From Natronosalvus caseinilyticus (GTDB lineage Archaea; Halobacteriota; Halobacteria; Halobacteriales; Natrialbaceae), in NCBI RefSeq assembly GCF_017357105.1, contig NZ_CP071596.1:2666001-2730000 (forward strand): 64,000 nucleotides of DNA. Direction: 5' to 3'. A model generated the notes under the pieces. The model did no database searches. It was not told where the DNA came from and saw nothing but the letters and a program-made list of their open reading frames with translations. Positions 25,761 through 33,800 of the stretch are shown piece after piece. Within the stretch, counting starts at the first letter, position 1. Each line of letters begins with the position of its first letter. The position numbers were made by a program, and so were the translations under genes.

Positions 25761-27397
25761 GTTCGAATGCCGACGAGGAGGTGCCGGGACGCGAGGTCGC
25801 CTACCGGGTGTTCGCGGCGGAGTTCGACGACGCCGACTACTCCCACGCCGAGAGCGACGAGGAGCGGGCGCCGAACTACGTCATCACCCCGACCGGCGCG
25901 CGACTCAACCGGGTGTTCGTCGTCGGAGCGCTCACGGAGGTCACGGCGGTCAACGACGAGATGCTCCGCGCACGCGTCGTCGATCCAACCGGCGCGTTCG
26001 TCGTCTACGCCGGCCAGTACCAGCCCGACGAACTCGCCTTCCTCGAGCGGATCGATCCGCCGGCGTTCGTGGCCGTCACGGGCAAGGCGCGCACGTTCCA
26101 GCCCGACGATTCGGACGTCGTCTACACGTCGATTCGCCCCGAGAGCATCGCCACGGTCGACCCCGAGACGCGGGACCGCTGGGTCGTGTCGGCGGCCGAA
26201 CAGACCCTCGAGCGCGCCGGCACCTACGCGGCGGCGGCCGACCTCGAGGCCTCGGGTGACGCGCTCGAGGCGGCCCTTCGCGAGGCAGGCGTCGAACGCG
26301 GCCTCGCTGCCGGCATCCCGCTCGCCCAGGGCCACTACGGGACCACGCCCGCCTACCTCGAGGGGGTTCGCGACCTCGCACTCGATGCAGCAGCGGTCGT
26401 GGCCGGGGACCGCGACGAGGTGCGCGGGCTCGACCGACAGCCGAGCGATTCGCAACCGGGTGCGCCGAGTTTCGCTGCGCTGGCGAGTGCCGAGTCCGTC
26501 GACCTGGACGTAGACGTGGATGGCGACGCCGACCTCGAGTCCGACCCGGCCGATGAGGGGAGCGAACTCGAGGCGCCGGCCGCAGCGGAGGCCACAGCCG
26601 CCGCGGGGACGGCCGAAGCTGAGGACGGGACCGAATCCGCCGACCTCGAGGCAGACGGGGCCGACGACGCCAGCGGAGACGACGAACTGGGCGACTTCGA
26701 TGCCGGGGAGTCCGATTCGACGGGCGACGAACTCGGCGATTTCGACGCTGGTGCCGAGGCCGAGGCCGAGACCGAGGCTGCCACCGCCGAGGAATCGGGT
26801 TCGACAGCCGACGAGGACCCCGTCGACGAGGAATCTGTCGACGTCGGCCAGAACGGCGACCTCGAGGAAGACGAACTCGAGGACGCCTCCGGCATGTACG
26901 AGATGGACGACGAGGAGCGCGAGCAACTCGAGGCCGAGTTCGGGACCGAGTTCTCGACGGGGGCGGACGTCGACGAGCCGGGTGAGGCGGATATCGACGT
27001 GCCGACGGGCGACGAGTCGGTCGAGGACGTCGAAGACGCCGAAGACGCCGAAGCGGAACCCGCACTCGACGAAGAAGAGAGTACCGAAGAGGCCGAGGAA
27101 GGCGACGAGATCGACGAGTCCGGCGGAGAAGAGGAATCCGAGGAAGCCGACGAAGACGATGGGGACGAAGAAGGCGACGACGAAGAGACCGACCTCGAGG
27201 ACGTCGACCTCCAAAACCTCGTCGTCGAGACGATGACCGACCTCGACGACGGCGAGGGCGCGGATCGCTCGGCCGTGATCGACACCGTCACCGACGAGAC
27301 CGGGGCAGACGAAGACGATGTCGAGGAGGCCATCGACGACGCCCTGATGGGCGGGGAGTGTTACGAACCCGGCGACGGCAAACTGAAGGCCATTTGA
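25757..27397 (+). CDS. rpap1: RPA-associated protein RPAP1
   Basis: 546 residues. The N-terminal OB-fold domain (1-130, VAYRVFAAEFDDADYSH, VVDPTGAFVVYAGQYQPDE) belongs to COG3390, the partner of haloarchaeal RPA1. A helical part follows (about 145-225), then a very long acidic, low-complexity linker of Asp/Glu/Ala (about 240-490) containing two near-identical DDELGDFDAGE repeats. The last 60 residues (DLQNLVVETMTDLDDGEG to the end) form a winged-helix-like domain resembling the C-terminus of eukaryotic RPA32. The start overlaps the rpa1 stop (ATGA). In Haloferax RPAP1 binds RPA1; this is expected here. Confidence 0.92.
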   Translation: MSSNADEEVPGREVAYRVFAAEFDDADYSHAESDEERAPNYVITPTGARLNRVFVVGALTEVTAVNDEMLRARVVDPTGAFVVYAGQYQPDELAFLERIDPPAFVAVTGKARTFQPDDSDVVYTSIRPESIATVDPETRDRWVVSAAEQTLERAGTYAAAADLEASGDALEAALREAGVERGLAAGIPLAQGHYGTTPAYLEGVRDLALDAAAVVAGDRDEVRGLDRQPSDSQPGAPSFAALASAESVDLDVDVDGDADLESDPADEGSELEAPAAAEATAAAGTAEAEDGTESADLEADGADDASGDDELGDFDAGESDSTGDELGDFDAGAEAEAETEAATAEESGSTADEDPVDEESVDVGQNGDLEEDELEDASGMYEMDDEEREQLEAEFGTEFSTGADVDEPGEADIDVPTGDESVEDVEDAEDAEAEPALDEEESTEEAEEGDEIDESGGEEESEEADEDDGDEEGDDEETDLEDVDLQNLVVETMTDLDDGEGADRSAVIDTVTDETGADEDDVEEAIDDALMGGECYEPGDGKLKAI

Positions 27398-27401
27398 GCC
27401 A

Positions 27402-28259
27402 ATGGCTCGCCTCGAGCCCGTGCCCGACGAACCGGCGGCCGTCGCGGAACTGGACGACGAGCGCGCGCTCGTGATCGCGGACTACCACGCCGGCTACGAG
27501 GTCGGACTGCGCTACGAGCGGGGCGTCGACGTCCCCAGTCGAGCGGACGAGCGTCGAACCCGGCTGCGGTCGCTGCTCGAGCGAACCGCCGCGAGTCGGC
27601 TGATCGTCCTCGGGGACCTGATGCACGCCATCGGCGACCCAGGCGGCGCGGAGCGTGGCGAACTCGAGGTGCTGTTCGAGTCGCTTCCCGACGGCGTCTC
27701 GGTGACGCTGGTCCGGGGCAACCACGACGGAGCCATCGAGGGATGGCTGGGGACAGGGTACGACGAACCTGGCGACCTCGAGAACGACAACGGCGACGGC
27801 AACGCTACCGTCGAGGGCGAGCTGGGCGGGACACCCCTTCAGATCACGGACGGCAGCGGCGTCCGGCTCGACGGCCTCGGCTGCTGTCACGGTCACACTT
27901 GGCCAGATCGATCGGTGCTCGAGGCCGACATCGTCTGCCTCGGCCACGAGCACCCCACCGTCCGACTCGAGGACGACGTCGGCGGCGCCCGCGTCGAGCG
28001 CGTCTGGCTTCGCGGACAGCTCGACCCCATGCCGTTTCGTGAGCGCGACGGCGAGGCCTACGACGGACTGCCGTGGCTCGAGGGCGACGCGGACCCGCCC
28101 GAGGTCGTGGTCGTGCCGGCGTTCAACGACCTGGCGGGTGGGACGTGGACCAATCGCGAGAACCAGTCGTTTCTAGCACCGTTTTTGCCGGAGGCCCTCG
28201 CCTCGACGGAGTCGTACCTGCTCGACGGGACTCGACTCGGGCCGTACCGGCGCGTGTGA
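27402..28259 (+). CDS. rpe: Calcineurin-like metallophosphoesterase RPE, RPA operon
   Basis: 285 residues, beginning 4 bases after the rpap1 stop. The five metal-binding motifs of the calcineurin-like family are all present: ADYHAG (Asp and His), LGDLMHA, RGNHDG, CCHGHTW and GHEHP. The family includes phosphodiesterases and the YfcE/MJ0936-like enzymes; in Haloferax the gene is called rpe for RPA-associated phosphoesterase and is co-transcribed with rpa1. It might act on nucleic acid ends or small cyclic nucleotides, but the substrate is not known. A small Asp/Asn/Gly-rich insertion lies near residue 130. Confidence 0.92.
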   Translation: MARLEPVPDEPAAVAELDDERALVIADYHAGYEVGLRYERGVDVPSRADERRTRLRSLLERTAASRLIVLGDLMHAIGDPGGAERGELEVLFESLPDGVSVTLVRGNHDGAIEGWLGTGYDEPGDLENDNGDGNATVEGELGGTPLQITDGSGVRLDGLGCCHGHTWPDRSVLEADIVCLGHEHPTVRLEDDVGGARVERVWLRGQLDPMPFRERDGEAYDGLPWLEGDADPPEVVVVPAFNDLAGGTWTNRENQSFLAPFLPEALASTESYLLDGTRLGPYRRV

Positions 28260-28262
28260 ACG

Positions 28263-29036
28263 TCATCGATCGATCGGCGGTGATTCCTCCTCGAGTGCCT
28301 GCCGCACCCGCTCGAGGACGACCGGATTGTCGCTGGGTCGGCCGACGCTGACCGCGTCCGCGCCGTAGGCGAGGTACTCGCGAACCGTCGATTCGTCGCG
28401 GACGCCGTTGTTGGCGATCACGTACAGGTCGCAGGCGTCGGTGACGTCCGCGATGACGGATTCGGAGTCCATCGCGTCCACGTGGACGAACGACGCGCCG
28501 GCGGCCTCGAGCGAGCGACAGAGCGTCGGCAGGTCGACGCCCGGAACTTCGGCGCGAACCTTGACGCCGACGGTTGCGCCGCACTCGACGGCGCTGGCGA
28601 CGTACTCGCCGAGTCGGTCTGCGTCTCCCAGGAGCGTTTCGCCACAGCCGACCGCGCACAGCTCGGGCTGGCGGCAGTGGGCGTTGATCTCGAGCAACGC
28701 GTCTCGCTCCCGGCAGACGCGAGCGACGGGCGGGATGGCCTCGACGCTGGCGCTCCTGACGTTGATACCCGCCTGGATTGGTTCGTCCTCGAGGGCGGCG
28801 AGCTGGTCGTCGATGAACCCGATCGGATCGTCGGGGAGGAATTCGGTCCGGTCGCGGGCGACGAGTTCGCGTGCGGCCTCGCGGGACGGGCCGTCGAGCG
28901 CGATACCGCCGAGGAACGCACAGCCGGCCCACTCGGCGGCCGCGAGGGCCCACTCGGCGTCCGATTGTCCCGAGAGGCTGGCCAGTGCGAGTGGCGGGGA
29001 GAGCGAAAGCGATGGGGAGAGCGGGTGCAATGACAT
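28263..29036 (-). CDS. Dus-like TIM-barrel protein in operon with cofD
   Basis: 257 residues. The INAHCRQPELCAVGCGE segment is the signature region of the tRNA-dihydrouridine synthase (COG0042) family, with a catalytic-type Cys. Later parts (TVGVKVRAEVPGVD, DAMDSESV, YVIANNGVRDESTVREY, GADAVSVGRP) are the FMN-phosphate-binding strands of the same barrel. It lacks the C-terminal helical RNA-binding domain of true Dus enzymes, so it may act on a small molecule. It starts 3 bases after the cofD stop. Known haloarchaeal genomes keep it next to cofD, which hints at a flavin- or F420-related job (inference). Confidence 0.75.
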   Translation of the reverse strand: MSLHPLSPSLSLSPPLALASLSGQSDAEWALAAAEWAGCAFLGGIALDGPSREAARELVARDRTEFLPDDPIGFIDDQLAALEDEPIQAGINVRSASVEAIPPVARVCRERDALLEINAHCRQPELCAVGCGETLLGDADRLGEYVASAVECGATVGVKVRAEVPGVDLPTLCRSLEAAGASFVHVDAMDSESVIADVTDACDLYVIANNGVRDESTVREYLAYGADAVSVGRPSDNPVVLERVRQALEEESPPIDR

Positions 29037-29039
29037 CGG

Positions 29040-30032
29040 TCAGGCGAGGATCGAGAGCGCCTCGTCGATGGCCTGAATCACGCGACCGGCGTCCTCCGGT
29101 GAGTCGATCCGGATGTCGGTCTGAATCGTCGGACGATCGAACTCGGTCGGGTCCTCGTTGTCGACGACGAACGCGTCGGCGAAGGGGTACGCCGTCGCCA
29201 GGCCGGCCGTGTTCGGCGTCGCACCGACGGCCTCCATCAGGTCGGCCGCTGGTCCGGAAAAGGCCTCGTCACCCAGGAACGGCGAGACGGCGACGACCGT
29301 CGTCTCCATCAGTGCCCTCGCGACGCCTGGCAACGCGAGCATCGGCCCGATGCTCGTCACCGGGTTCGAGGGGCCGATCACGACGACGTCGGAGAGCGCC
29401 TCGAGCACCCCCGGCGCCGGTTCGGCGTTCGACGAGCCGCGGAACTCGACGTTCGTGATCGTCGGTTCCCCGCGGTGAGCGACCCAGTACTCCTGGAAGT
29501 GCATCAGGCCGTCCTCGGTGTGGATCAGGCTCGCGACGGCGTCGTCGCTCATCGGCAGGACGTCGATCGTCAGCCCGAATCCGTCGGCGAGGACCTTCGT
29601 GACCTCCGAGAGCGTGTGCCCCTGATCGAGGAGGCTGGTTCGCGTAAGGTGAACCGCTCGGTCGCGGTCGCCGATCGTCATGAACTCCGCGATGCCCGAG
29701 AACCGACGCCACCGGGCGATGTCGCGGCCCTCGGTCTGTCTCGAGGGGTCGAGATACTGCGGGCCGTCGGGGAGGTCGGCCGCCGCGGCGATGTCGGACA
29801 GTGCCGAGTGCGTGCGGTGCGTGTCGCCCCTGATCCCCCACCAGCGCTCGCGGTCGAGGACGCCGCCACCCTGAAAGAGAAGCGTGTCGACGTCGGGAGA
29901 GACGAAGAGACCGCCGAGTTCGACGTCGTCGCCGGTGTTGGCGACGACGGTAATCTCGTCCGGCGAGAACGCCGCTCCGGCCCCGTCTAACAGCTTCGGC
30001 GTGCCGGTACCCCCGGAGAGGAACGTAACCAT
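29040..30032 (-). CDS. cofD: 2-phospho-L-lactate transferase CofD (coenzyme F420 synthesis)
   Basis: 330 residues. CofD joins the activated lactyl (or enolpyruvyl) phosphate to 7,8-didemethyl-8-hydroxy-5-deazariboflavin (Fo), giving F420-0. Clear family features are the N-terminal [61 protein letters not shown], the Pro-Met-Ser-Asp of DVLPMSDD, and [15 protein letters not shown]. The length is normal. The transcript probably begins at a TATA-like box 27 bases before the ATG at 30032 and continues into the Dus-like gene. Confidence 0.96.
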   Translation of the reverse strand: MVTFLSGGTGTPKLLDGAGAAFSPDEITVVANTGDDVELGGLFVSPDVDTLLFQGGGVLDRERWWGIRGDTHRTHSALSDIAAAADLPDGPQYLDPSRQTEGRDIARWRRFSGIAEFMTIGDRDRAVHLTRTSLLDQGHTLSEVTKVLADGFGLTIDVLPMSDDAVASLIHTEDGLMHFQEYWVAHRGEPTITNVEFRGSSNAEPAPGVLEALSDVVVIGPSNPVTSIGPMLALPGVARALMETTVVAVSPFLGDEAFSGPAADLMEAVGATPNTAGLATAYPFADAFVVDNEDPTEFDRPTIQTDIRIDSPEDAGRVIQAIDEALSILA

Positions 30033-30054
30033 ACGCGTCAGTTTCCGCTGTGGG

Positions 30055-30063
30055 GCTTAAGCA
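30055..30063 (-). promoter_or_regulatory. TATA-like box for cofD
   Basis: The minus strand reads GCTTAAGCC, itself a palindrome. Its centre is 27 bases before the ATG at 30032, consistent with a leaderless transcript. Confidence 0.45.
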
Positions 30064-30135
30064 GTTGTGGCCCGACACCGATCATCGACTGCCCGGTCGA
30101 CTCGAGCGTGACTTCCCATCTTACTCCGGCTTGGG

Positions 30136-31710
30136 TCACGTCCAGTCCGCGAAACTCCCCTCGAACAGCGTCTCGGCCTGCTGTTCGACGTACCGACGTT
30201 GCATCACCTCGAGGGCGCCCGCGAGTGACTCCCCCGAGGCGACCTCATCGGCCACCAGTTCGTACTTCCAGCGGGCGGGGGTCAGTCCCTGGCGGACGCG
30301 GCGACGCAGCGGGTGGAGGTACGCCGCGACCTCCTCGTCGGTCAGACCGCGACTCGAGAGACCGTCTTCGGCGTGTGCGAAGAGGTCTGCGTAGACGGAC
30401 TCCGTGTCGTTCGTCGTCTGGCCGTCGTTCGTGATCCACTCGAGGTCGGCTGCCAGCCCGTCGCGCATCGCGGCGTAGAAGTTCTCGCGGGCGATCTCCC
30501 AGTCGAGTTCGCGAACGGGGTGCTCGAGGTGAGTGAGACTCTCCAGGAGGCCCGCGTACGCCACGAGGAAGGCCACGGAGTCCCGGACGGTCGGCTGAGC
30601 CGGAATCGGGCGAAACTCGATGCGGGCGTTCGCCGCCGACCGATTCGAGCCGTCGAAGACCGGGCGCACCCACCGCCAGTAGGTGCCGTGCTTGCGCCGA
30701 AAGTGAGCGAACTGGTCGTCGAACCGGTCGCCGTCGCCGACCGGCATCGGGACGAGGGTGTCGTCGGTGGCGATTCGCTCGACGGCCTCCTCGACGCTCT
30801 CGAGGTCGTGCGGGAAGCGGACTTTGCCGGCCCCGGCCGAAGGGTCGTTCAGGACGGTCTCGAAGATGCTGATCCGGTGTTCCATCCAGGCGTCGCGAAG
30901 GACGTCCTCGGGGGCCGCCCCGTCGTCGTAGAGGTCGGCGGGAAGGAACGGCGAGTTGACCCCCAGTGCGAGCAGCGGGCCGGCGATCCTGACGGCGTAG
31001 TTGAAGTACGTCGGCAGGTCGGGGGCGTGGGGGACCTGGTAGTGGGGCTGGATCGAGGTGATGAGGCTCTCCGGCATCGCGGTCTCGGCGGCGAGCGAGA
31101 CGTGCGGGCAGTCGAGGACCATCCCGGCGGCCTCGGCACGGTCGGTGTTGGCCATCGCGTGGTAGCGCGCGGCGTCGCTCATGTTCGTTGCGAGCGTGAC
31201 GGTGCGCGAGTTGGTGCCCGCTTCGCCGCTGGCGACCGAGGAATTGCCAACCTCGAGCGTCCGTTCGACCGTGTCCGTCAGGTACTCGTAGGCGGATTCG
31301 CCCGCGGGCGGAAGGGTCCAGAGGCCGTCGCTGACCAGACGCATCCCCTCCGCGTTCGCGACGTTTTCGGCTGCGCGCAGGCGGGCGAGAATCTCCGACT
31401 CCTGGGCGCGAAGCCCGTCGGCGTTGAGCGGTTGCGGACTCGTCGTCATCTCCGCGTTGTGGAGGCCGAGTTCCTTCTCGAAGCCCATCAACTCGAGGAG
31501 TCGCCGAGGGACGCGCTTGAGCGCGGCCGTTTCGGCGTCGATGGCGTAGAATTCGTATTCGAAGCCGACGATCGCCTGTGGGTTGTCGAATGCGCCCGAC
31601 TCGATTCCCTCGACGATGACGTCGGCTTCCTCGATCGCGCGGTCGCGAAACGACTCGGCATCGACGGCGAGCACCTCCTCGAGACGCGACGCGAGTTCCT
31701 CGGCTCCCAT
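30136..31710 (-). CDS. Glutamate-cysteine ligase-like (GCS2 family) protein
   Basis: 524 residues from the ATG at 31710. The opening active-site pattern GFEYEFYAID (a Glu-x-Glu in the family ATP/Mg site) and later CPHVSLAAETAMPES, SIQPHYQVPH and ARIEFRPIPAQPT resemble the carboxylate-amine ligases of the GCS2/YbdK type. It is longer than, and clearly different from, the canonical haloarchaeal GshA also in this window (48.3 kb). The product may be another gamma-glutamyl or amine ligation; the substrate is unknown. A longer in-frame start at 31764 is less likely because a TATA-like box at 31734 lies inside it. Confidence 0.8.
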   Translation of the reverse strand: MGAEELASRLEEVLAVDAESFRDRAIEEADVIVEGIESGAFDNPQAIVGFEYEFYAIDAETAALKRVPRRLLELMGFEKELGLHNAEMTTSPQPLNADGLRAQESEILARLRAAENVANAEGMRLVSDGLWTLPPAGESAYEYLTDTVERTLEVGNSSVASGEAGTNSRTVTLATNMSDAARYHAMANTDRAEAAGMVLDCPHVSLAAETAMPESLITSIQPHYQVPHAPDLPTYFNYAVRIAGPLLALGVNSPFLPADLYDDGAAPEDVLRDAWMEHRISIFETVLNDPSAGAGKVRFPHDLESVEEAVERIATDDTLVPMPVGDGDRFDDQFAHFRRKHGTYWRWVRPVFDGSNRSAANARIEFRPIPAQPTVRDSVAFLVAYAGLLESLTHLEHPVRELDWEIARENFYAAMRDGLAADLEWITNDGQTTNDTESVYADLFAHAEDGLSSRGLTDEEVAAYLHPLRRRVRQGLTPARWKYELVADEVASGESLAGALEVMQRRYVEQQAETLFEGSFADWT

Positions 31711-32183
31711 ACCACCGGGTCTGCTTTCCAGTGGGTTAAATGCAGTTATCCCTCGAGCGGACACTGTACTCGAGTGTTCGACGCGCTCCGACGAGTGGTG
31801 GCCTGCGTTCTCGGACGACTGGCCCGGTGCGGTGCGACTGCGCCACGGAAGGGGGCGGGTGGCGTCTGGTATTTCGCGCTTTCAACTAGCTCGAGAGGGA
31901 ACGTCTCGAGAGCGCACCTACTCGTTGGCGCGAGCGGTTTATTGGCAAGCCACCAATACACTCTTCAAAATCGGACCATCACCGAATGTGAGAGGTAGTC
32001 GGATTTCGTTGTTCTCCTGCCAACTGAACGGATTCCCCATCGAACGGTCTACGAGTCGTTTGAGCCAGAAACTGACTTCTCGAGGAAGACGCCCATCGGC
32101 AGCCAGCAGTAGTGACGGAAATATAACACCTAAATCGTCCTAAACGTTAATAGGCCAGATTTTGTACTTTTACCGGATTACGG
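31711..32183. other. Intergenic region upstream of the stressosome operon
   Basis: 473 bases between two divergently transcribed genes. I see no credible gene. The left end has the promoter of the GCS2-like gene. The right end is AT-rich, with GGAAATATAACACC (about 32118-32131) and TTAATAGG (about 32149-32156). The latter lies at the right distance to serve as the TATA box for the rsbR-like gene with a short leader. Such a long upstream region for a signalling operon could hold regulator sites, but no clear repeat is visible. Confidence 0.45.
31734..31743 (-). promoter_or_regulatory. TATA-like box for the GCS2-like gene
   Basis: The minus strand reads GCATTTAACC, centred about 28 bases before the ATG at 31710. 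It argues against the longer start at 31764. Confidence 0.45.
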
Positions 32184-32993
32184 ATGTCACCGAGTGATCC
32201 CCCCTACGAGAAATTAATCGAAAATGCTCCTATCGGCATCTTTCGGGTTCCGGTCGACGATCTGGATCTCGAAGCATCCCAGGTCGACTCGGAGAATCAG
32301 TACGCCAATCAGCAACTCGCCAGAATGCTCTCTTTCGATTCGGTCGAACAGTTACGTTCGGAGATCTCGTCCATCGAATACGCAGATCCACAGGACGGCG
32401 AGCGACTCGAAGAACAACTCAAGCGAACGGGTCGCGTAGACGCATTCGAGACGCAACTGATCGCGAACGACGGGGAAACGGTGGACGTTCTCATCTCCGG
32501 AACCGTCGACGACGGTGAGTTTATCGCTTACGTCACCGACATCTCCGAGCGCAAGCGACTCGAGCGGAAGACGGCCGAACAGGCCGAGGCGATTCTCGAA
32601 CAGTCGACGCCGATCGTCGAAATCTGGGATTGCATCACCCTCGCGACGGTGGTCGGAACGCTGGATACGGCTCGTGCACAGCGACTCACCGAGGAGTTGC
32701 TCACCGAACTCACGGAGAACGGAGCGGAGATCGCGCTGATCGACATCACCGGCGTTCCGAACGTGGACACAGCGACGGCACAGCACCTCACCGATACGGT
32801 GAACGCCGTGTCGCTGCTGGGTAGCGAAGTCATCATCACCGGAATCAACCCCAACATCGCCCAGACGCTGGTCCAGCTCGGAATCACGATGGACGACATC
32901 CGAACCAGATCCACGTTGAGCGAGGGGTTAGAACTCGGATTGCACCTCACCCAGAACATCGACATCGTGACGAACGCGTCTCAATCAACGTAA
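32184..32993 (+). CDS. rsbR: RsbR-like stressosome protein (PAS + STAS)
   Basis: 269 residues. Residues about 8-122 form a PAS domain (YEKLIENAPIGIFRVPVD to AYVTDISERKRLERK), unlike the globin-type N-terminus of Bacillus RsbR. A linker helix with EILEQSTPIVEIWDC-type sequence (about 133-150) leads into a STAS domain (about 150-260). LIDITGVPNVDTATAQHL and TGINPNIAQTLVQLGI match RsbR closely. Thr196 in VDTATAQ corresponds to Bacillus RsbR Thr171, and Thr228 in IAQTLV probably to Thr205, the sites phosphorylated by RsbT (inference from memory of the alignment). It is the first of five tightly linked genes. Confidence 0.9.
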   Translation: MSPSDPPYEKLIENAPIGIFRVPVDDLDLEASQVDSENQYANQQLARMLSFDSVEQLRSEISSIEYADPQDGERLEEQLKRTGRVDAFETQLIANDGETVDVLISGTVDDGEFIAYVTDISERKRLERKTAEQAEAILEQSTPIVEIWDCITLATVVGTLDTARAQRLTEELLTELTENGAEIALIDITGVPNVDTATAQHLTDTVNAVSLLGSEVIITGINPNIAQTLVQLGITMDDIRTRSTLSEGLELGLHLTQNIDIVTNASQST

Positions 32994-32994
32994 C

Positions 32995-33369
32995 ATGACC
33001 CACACAGATCGCGTCACCGTTATTCAGGTGCGAGGAACGCTGATCACGACCCTCCCTCCACACCCGACGGACAGTACGATCGACGACCTTCAGGAACGCA
33101 TTCTCGAGCGTATCAACCAGACAAACCTCGAACGCATCGAGGGAGTCGTGCTCGACGTCTCCGACGTGCAAACGGTCGACTCGTTCTTCGCCCGGGTGAT
33201 CGTCGAGACGGCGAAGATGGTCGAACTGATGGGCGTTCGACCGATTCTCGTCGGCATCGGCCCCGCCATCGCTATCACGGTGACCGAACTCGGATTCGAC
33301 CTCGGTGGTGTGCAGACGGCCCGGAGTATCGATGCGGCGCTAGACGCCCTCGACATAGATTCGGGGTGA
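32995..33369 (+). CDS. rsbS: RsbS-like STAS-domain stressosome scaffold protein
   Basis: 124 residues, a single STAS domain. VVLDVSDVQTVDSFFARV is very close to RsbS, with Ser63 at the position of Bacillus RsbS Ser59, the residue whose phosphorylation by RsbT lets the kinase go. The GVRPILVGIGPAIAITVTELG segment is also typical. In bacteria RsbR and RsbS build a large hollow complex that holds RsbT until stress is sensed. It starts one base after the rsbR stop and overlaps the next gene by four bases if the GTG at 33366 is used. Confidence 0.92.
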   Translation: MTHTDRVTVIQVRGTLITTLPPHPTDSTIDDLQERILERINQTNLERIEGVVLDVSDVQTVDSFFARVIVETAKMVELMGVRPILVGIGPAIAITVTELGFDLGGVQTARSIDAALDALDIDSG

Positions 33370-33800
33370 GTTACATGATGAGCGAAGAAGGGGTCCTCGA
33401 GATCGCCTCCGAATCGGACATCGTCACCGCCCGGACCACGATTCGAGAGGTCGTTTCGAACGTGGGCTTCGGGCTAACGGACACCACCCGGATCGTCACC
33501 GCGGTTTCCGAACTCGCCCGGAACATCTATCTCTACGCCGAGGTCGGGACGATGCAGTGGCGCGTCCGTTCGGAGGGGAGTCGACACGTCGTCGAGATCG
33601 TCTTCGACGACGACGGCCCGGGGATTTCGGACGTCGATCGCGCCCTCGAGGAGGGGTACTCGACGTCGAGCGGAATGGGCCACGGCCTCTCCGGCGCCCG
33701 GAAAATGATGGACGAGTTCGAGATCGACACGAGTGCCGAGACGGGGACGACCGTCACCATCCGCAAGTACGTGCCACGAGTGGTCGCCAATGACGGGTGA
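33366..33800 (+). CDS. rsbT: RsbT-like serine kinase / anti-sigma-type ATPase
   Basis: 144 residues, a GHKL (HATPase) protein. VSELARNIYLYAEVG (about 48-61) is almost the RsbT N-box. DDDGPGI (81-87) and GMGHGLSGARKMMDEF (103-118) form the ATP lid, and the DRALEEGYSTSSG region is characteristic. In bacteria RsbT phosphorylates RsbS and RsbR, then leaves to activate an output protein. The start could be GTG 33366 (GTGA overlap with the rsbS stop) or one of two ATGs at 33375 and 33378; I list the longest because the overlap suggests coupled translation. Confidence 0.92.
   Translation: MSYMMSEEGVLEIASESDIVTARTTIREVVSNVGFGLTDTTRIVTAVSELARNIYLYAEVGTMQWRVRSEGSRHVVEIVFDDDGPGISDVDRALEEGYSTSSGMGHGLSGARKMMDEFEIDTSAETGTTVTIRKYVPRVVANDG

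Noticed and set aside
25517-27214. Minus-strand open frame of 565 codons
   Set aside because: It is antisense to rpa1/rpap1; its composition simply reflects the acidic linker of RPAP1 read backwards.
30313-31998. Plus-strand open frame of 561 codons
   Set aside because: It is antisense to the GCS2-like gene and lacks any known motif or start signal.
31711-32183. Possible small gene upstream of the stressosome operon
   Set aside because: Open frames overlap in several directions, show Ser/Arg-rich shadow composition and no start signal at the right distance.
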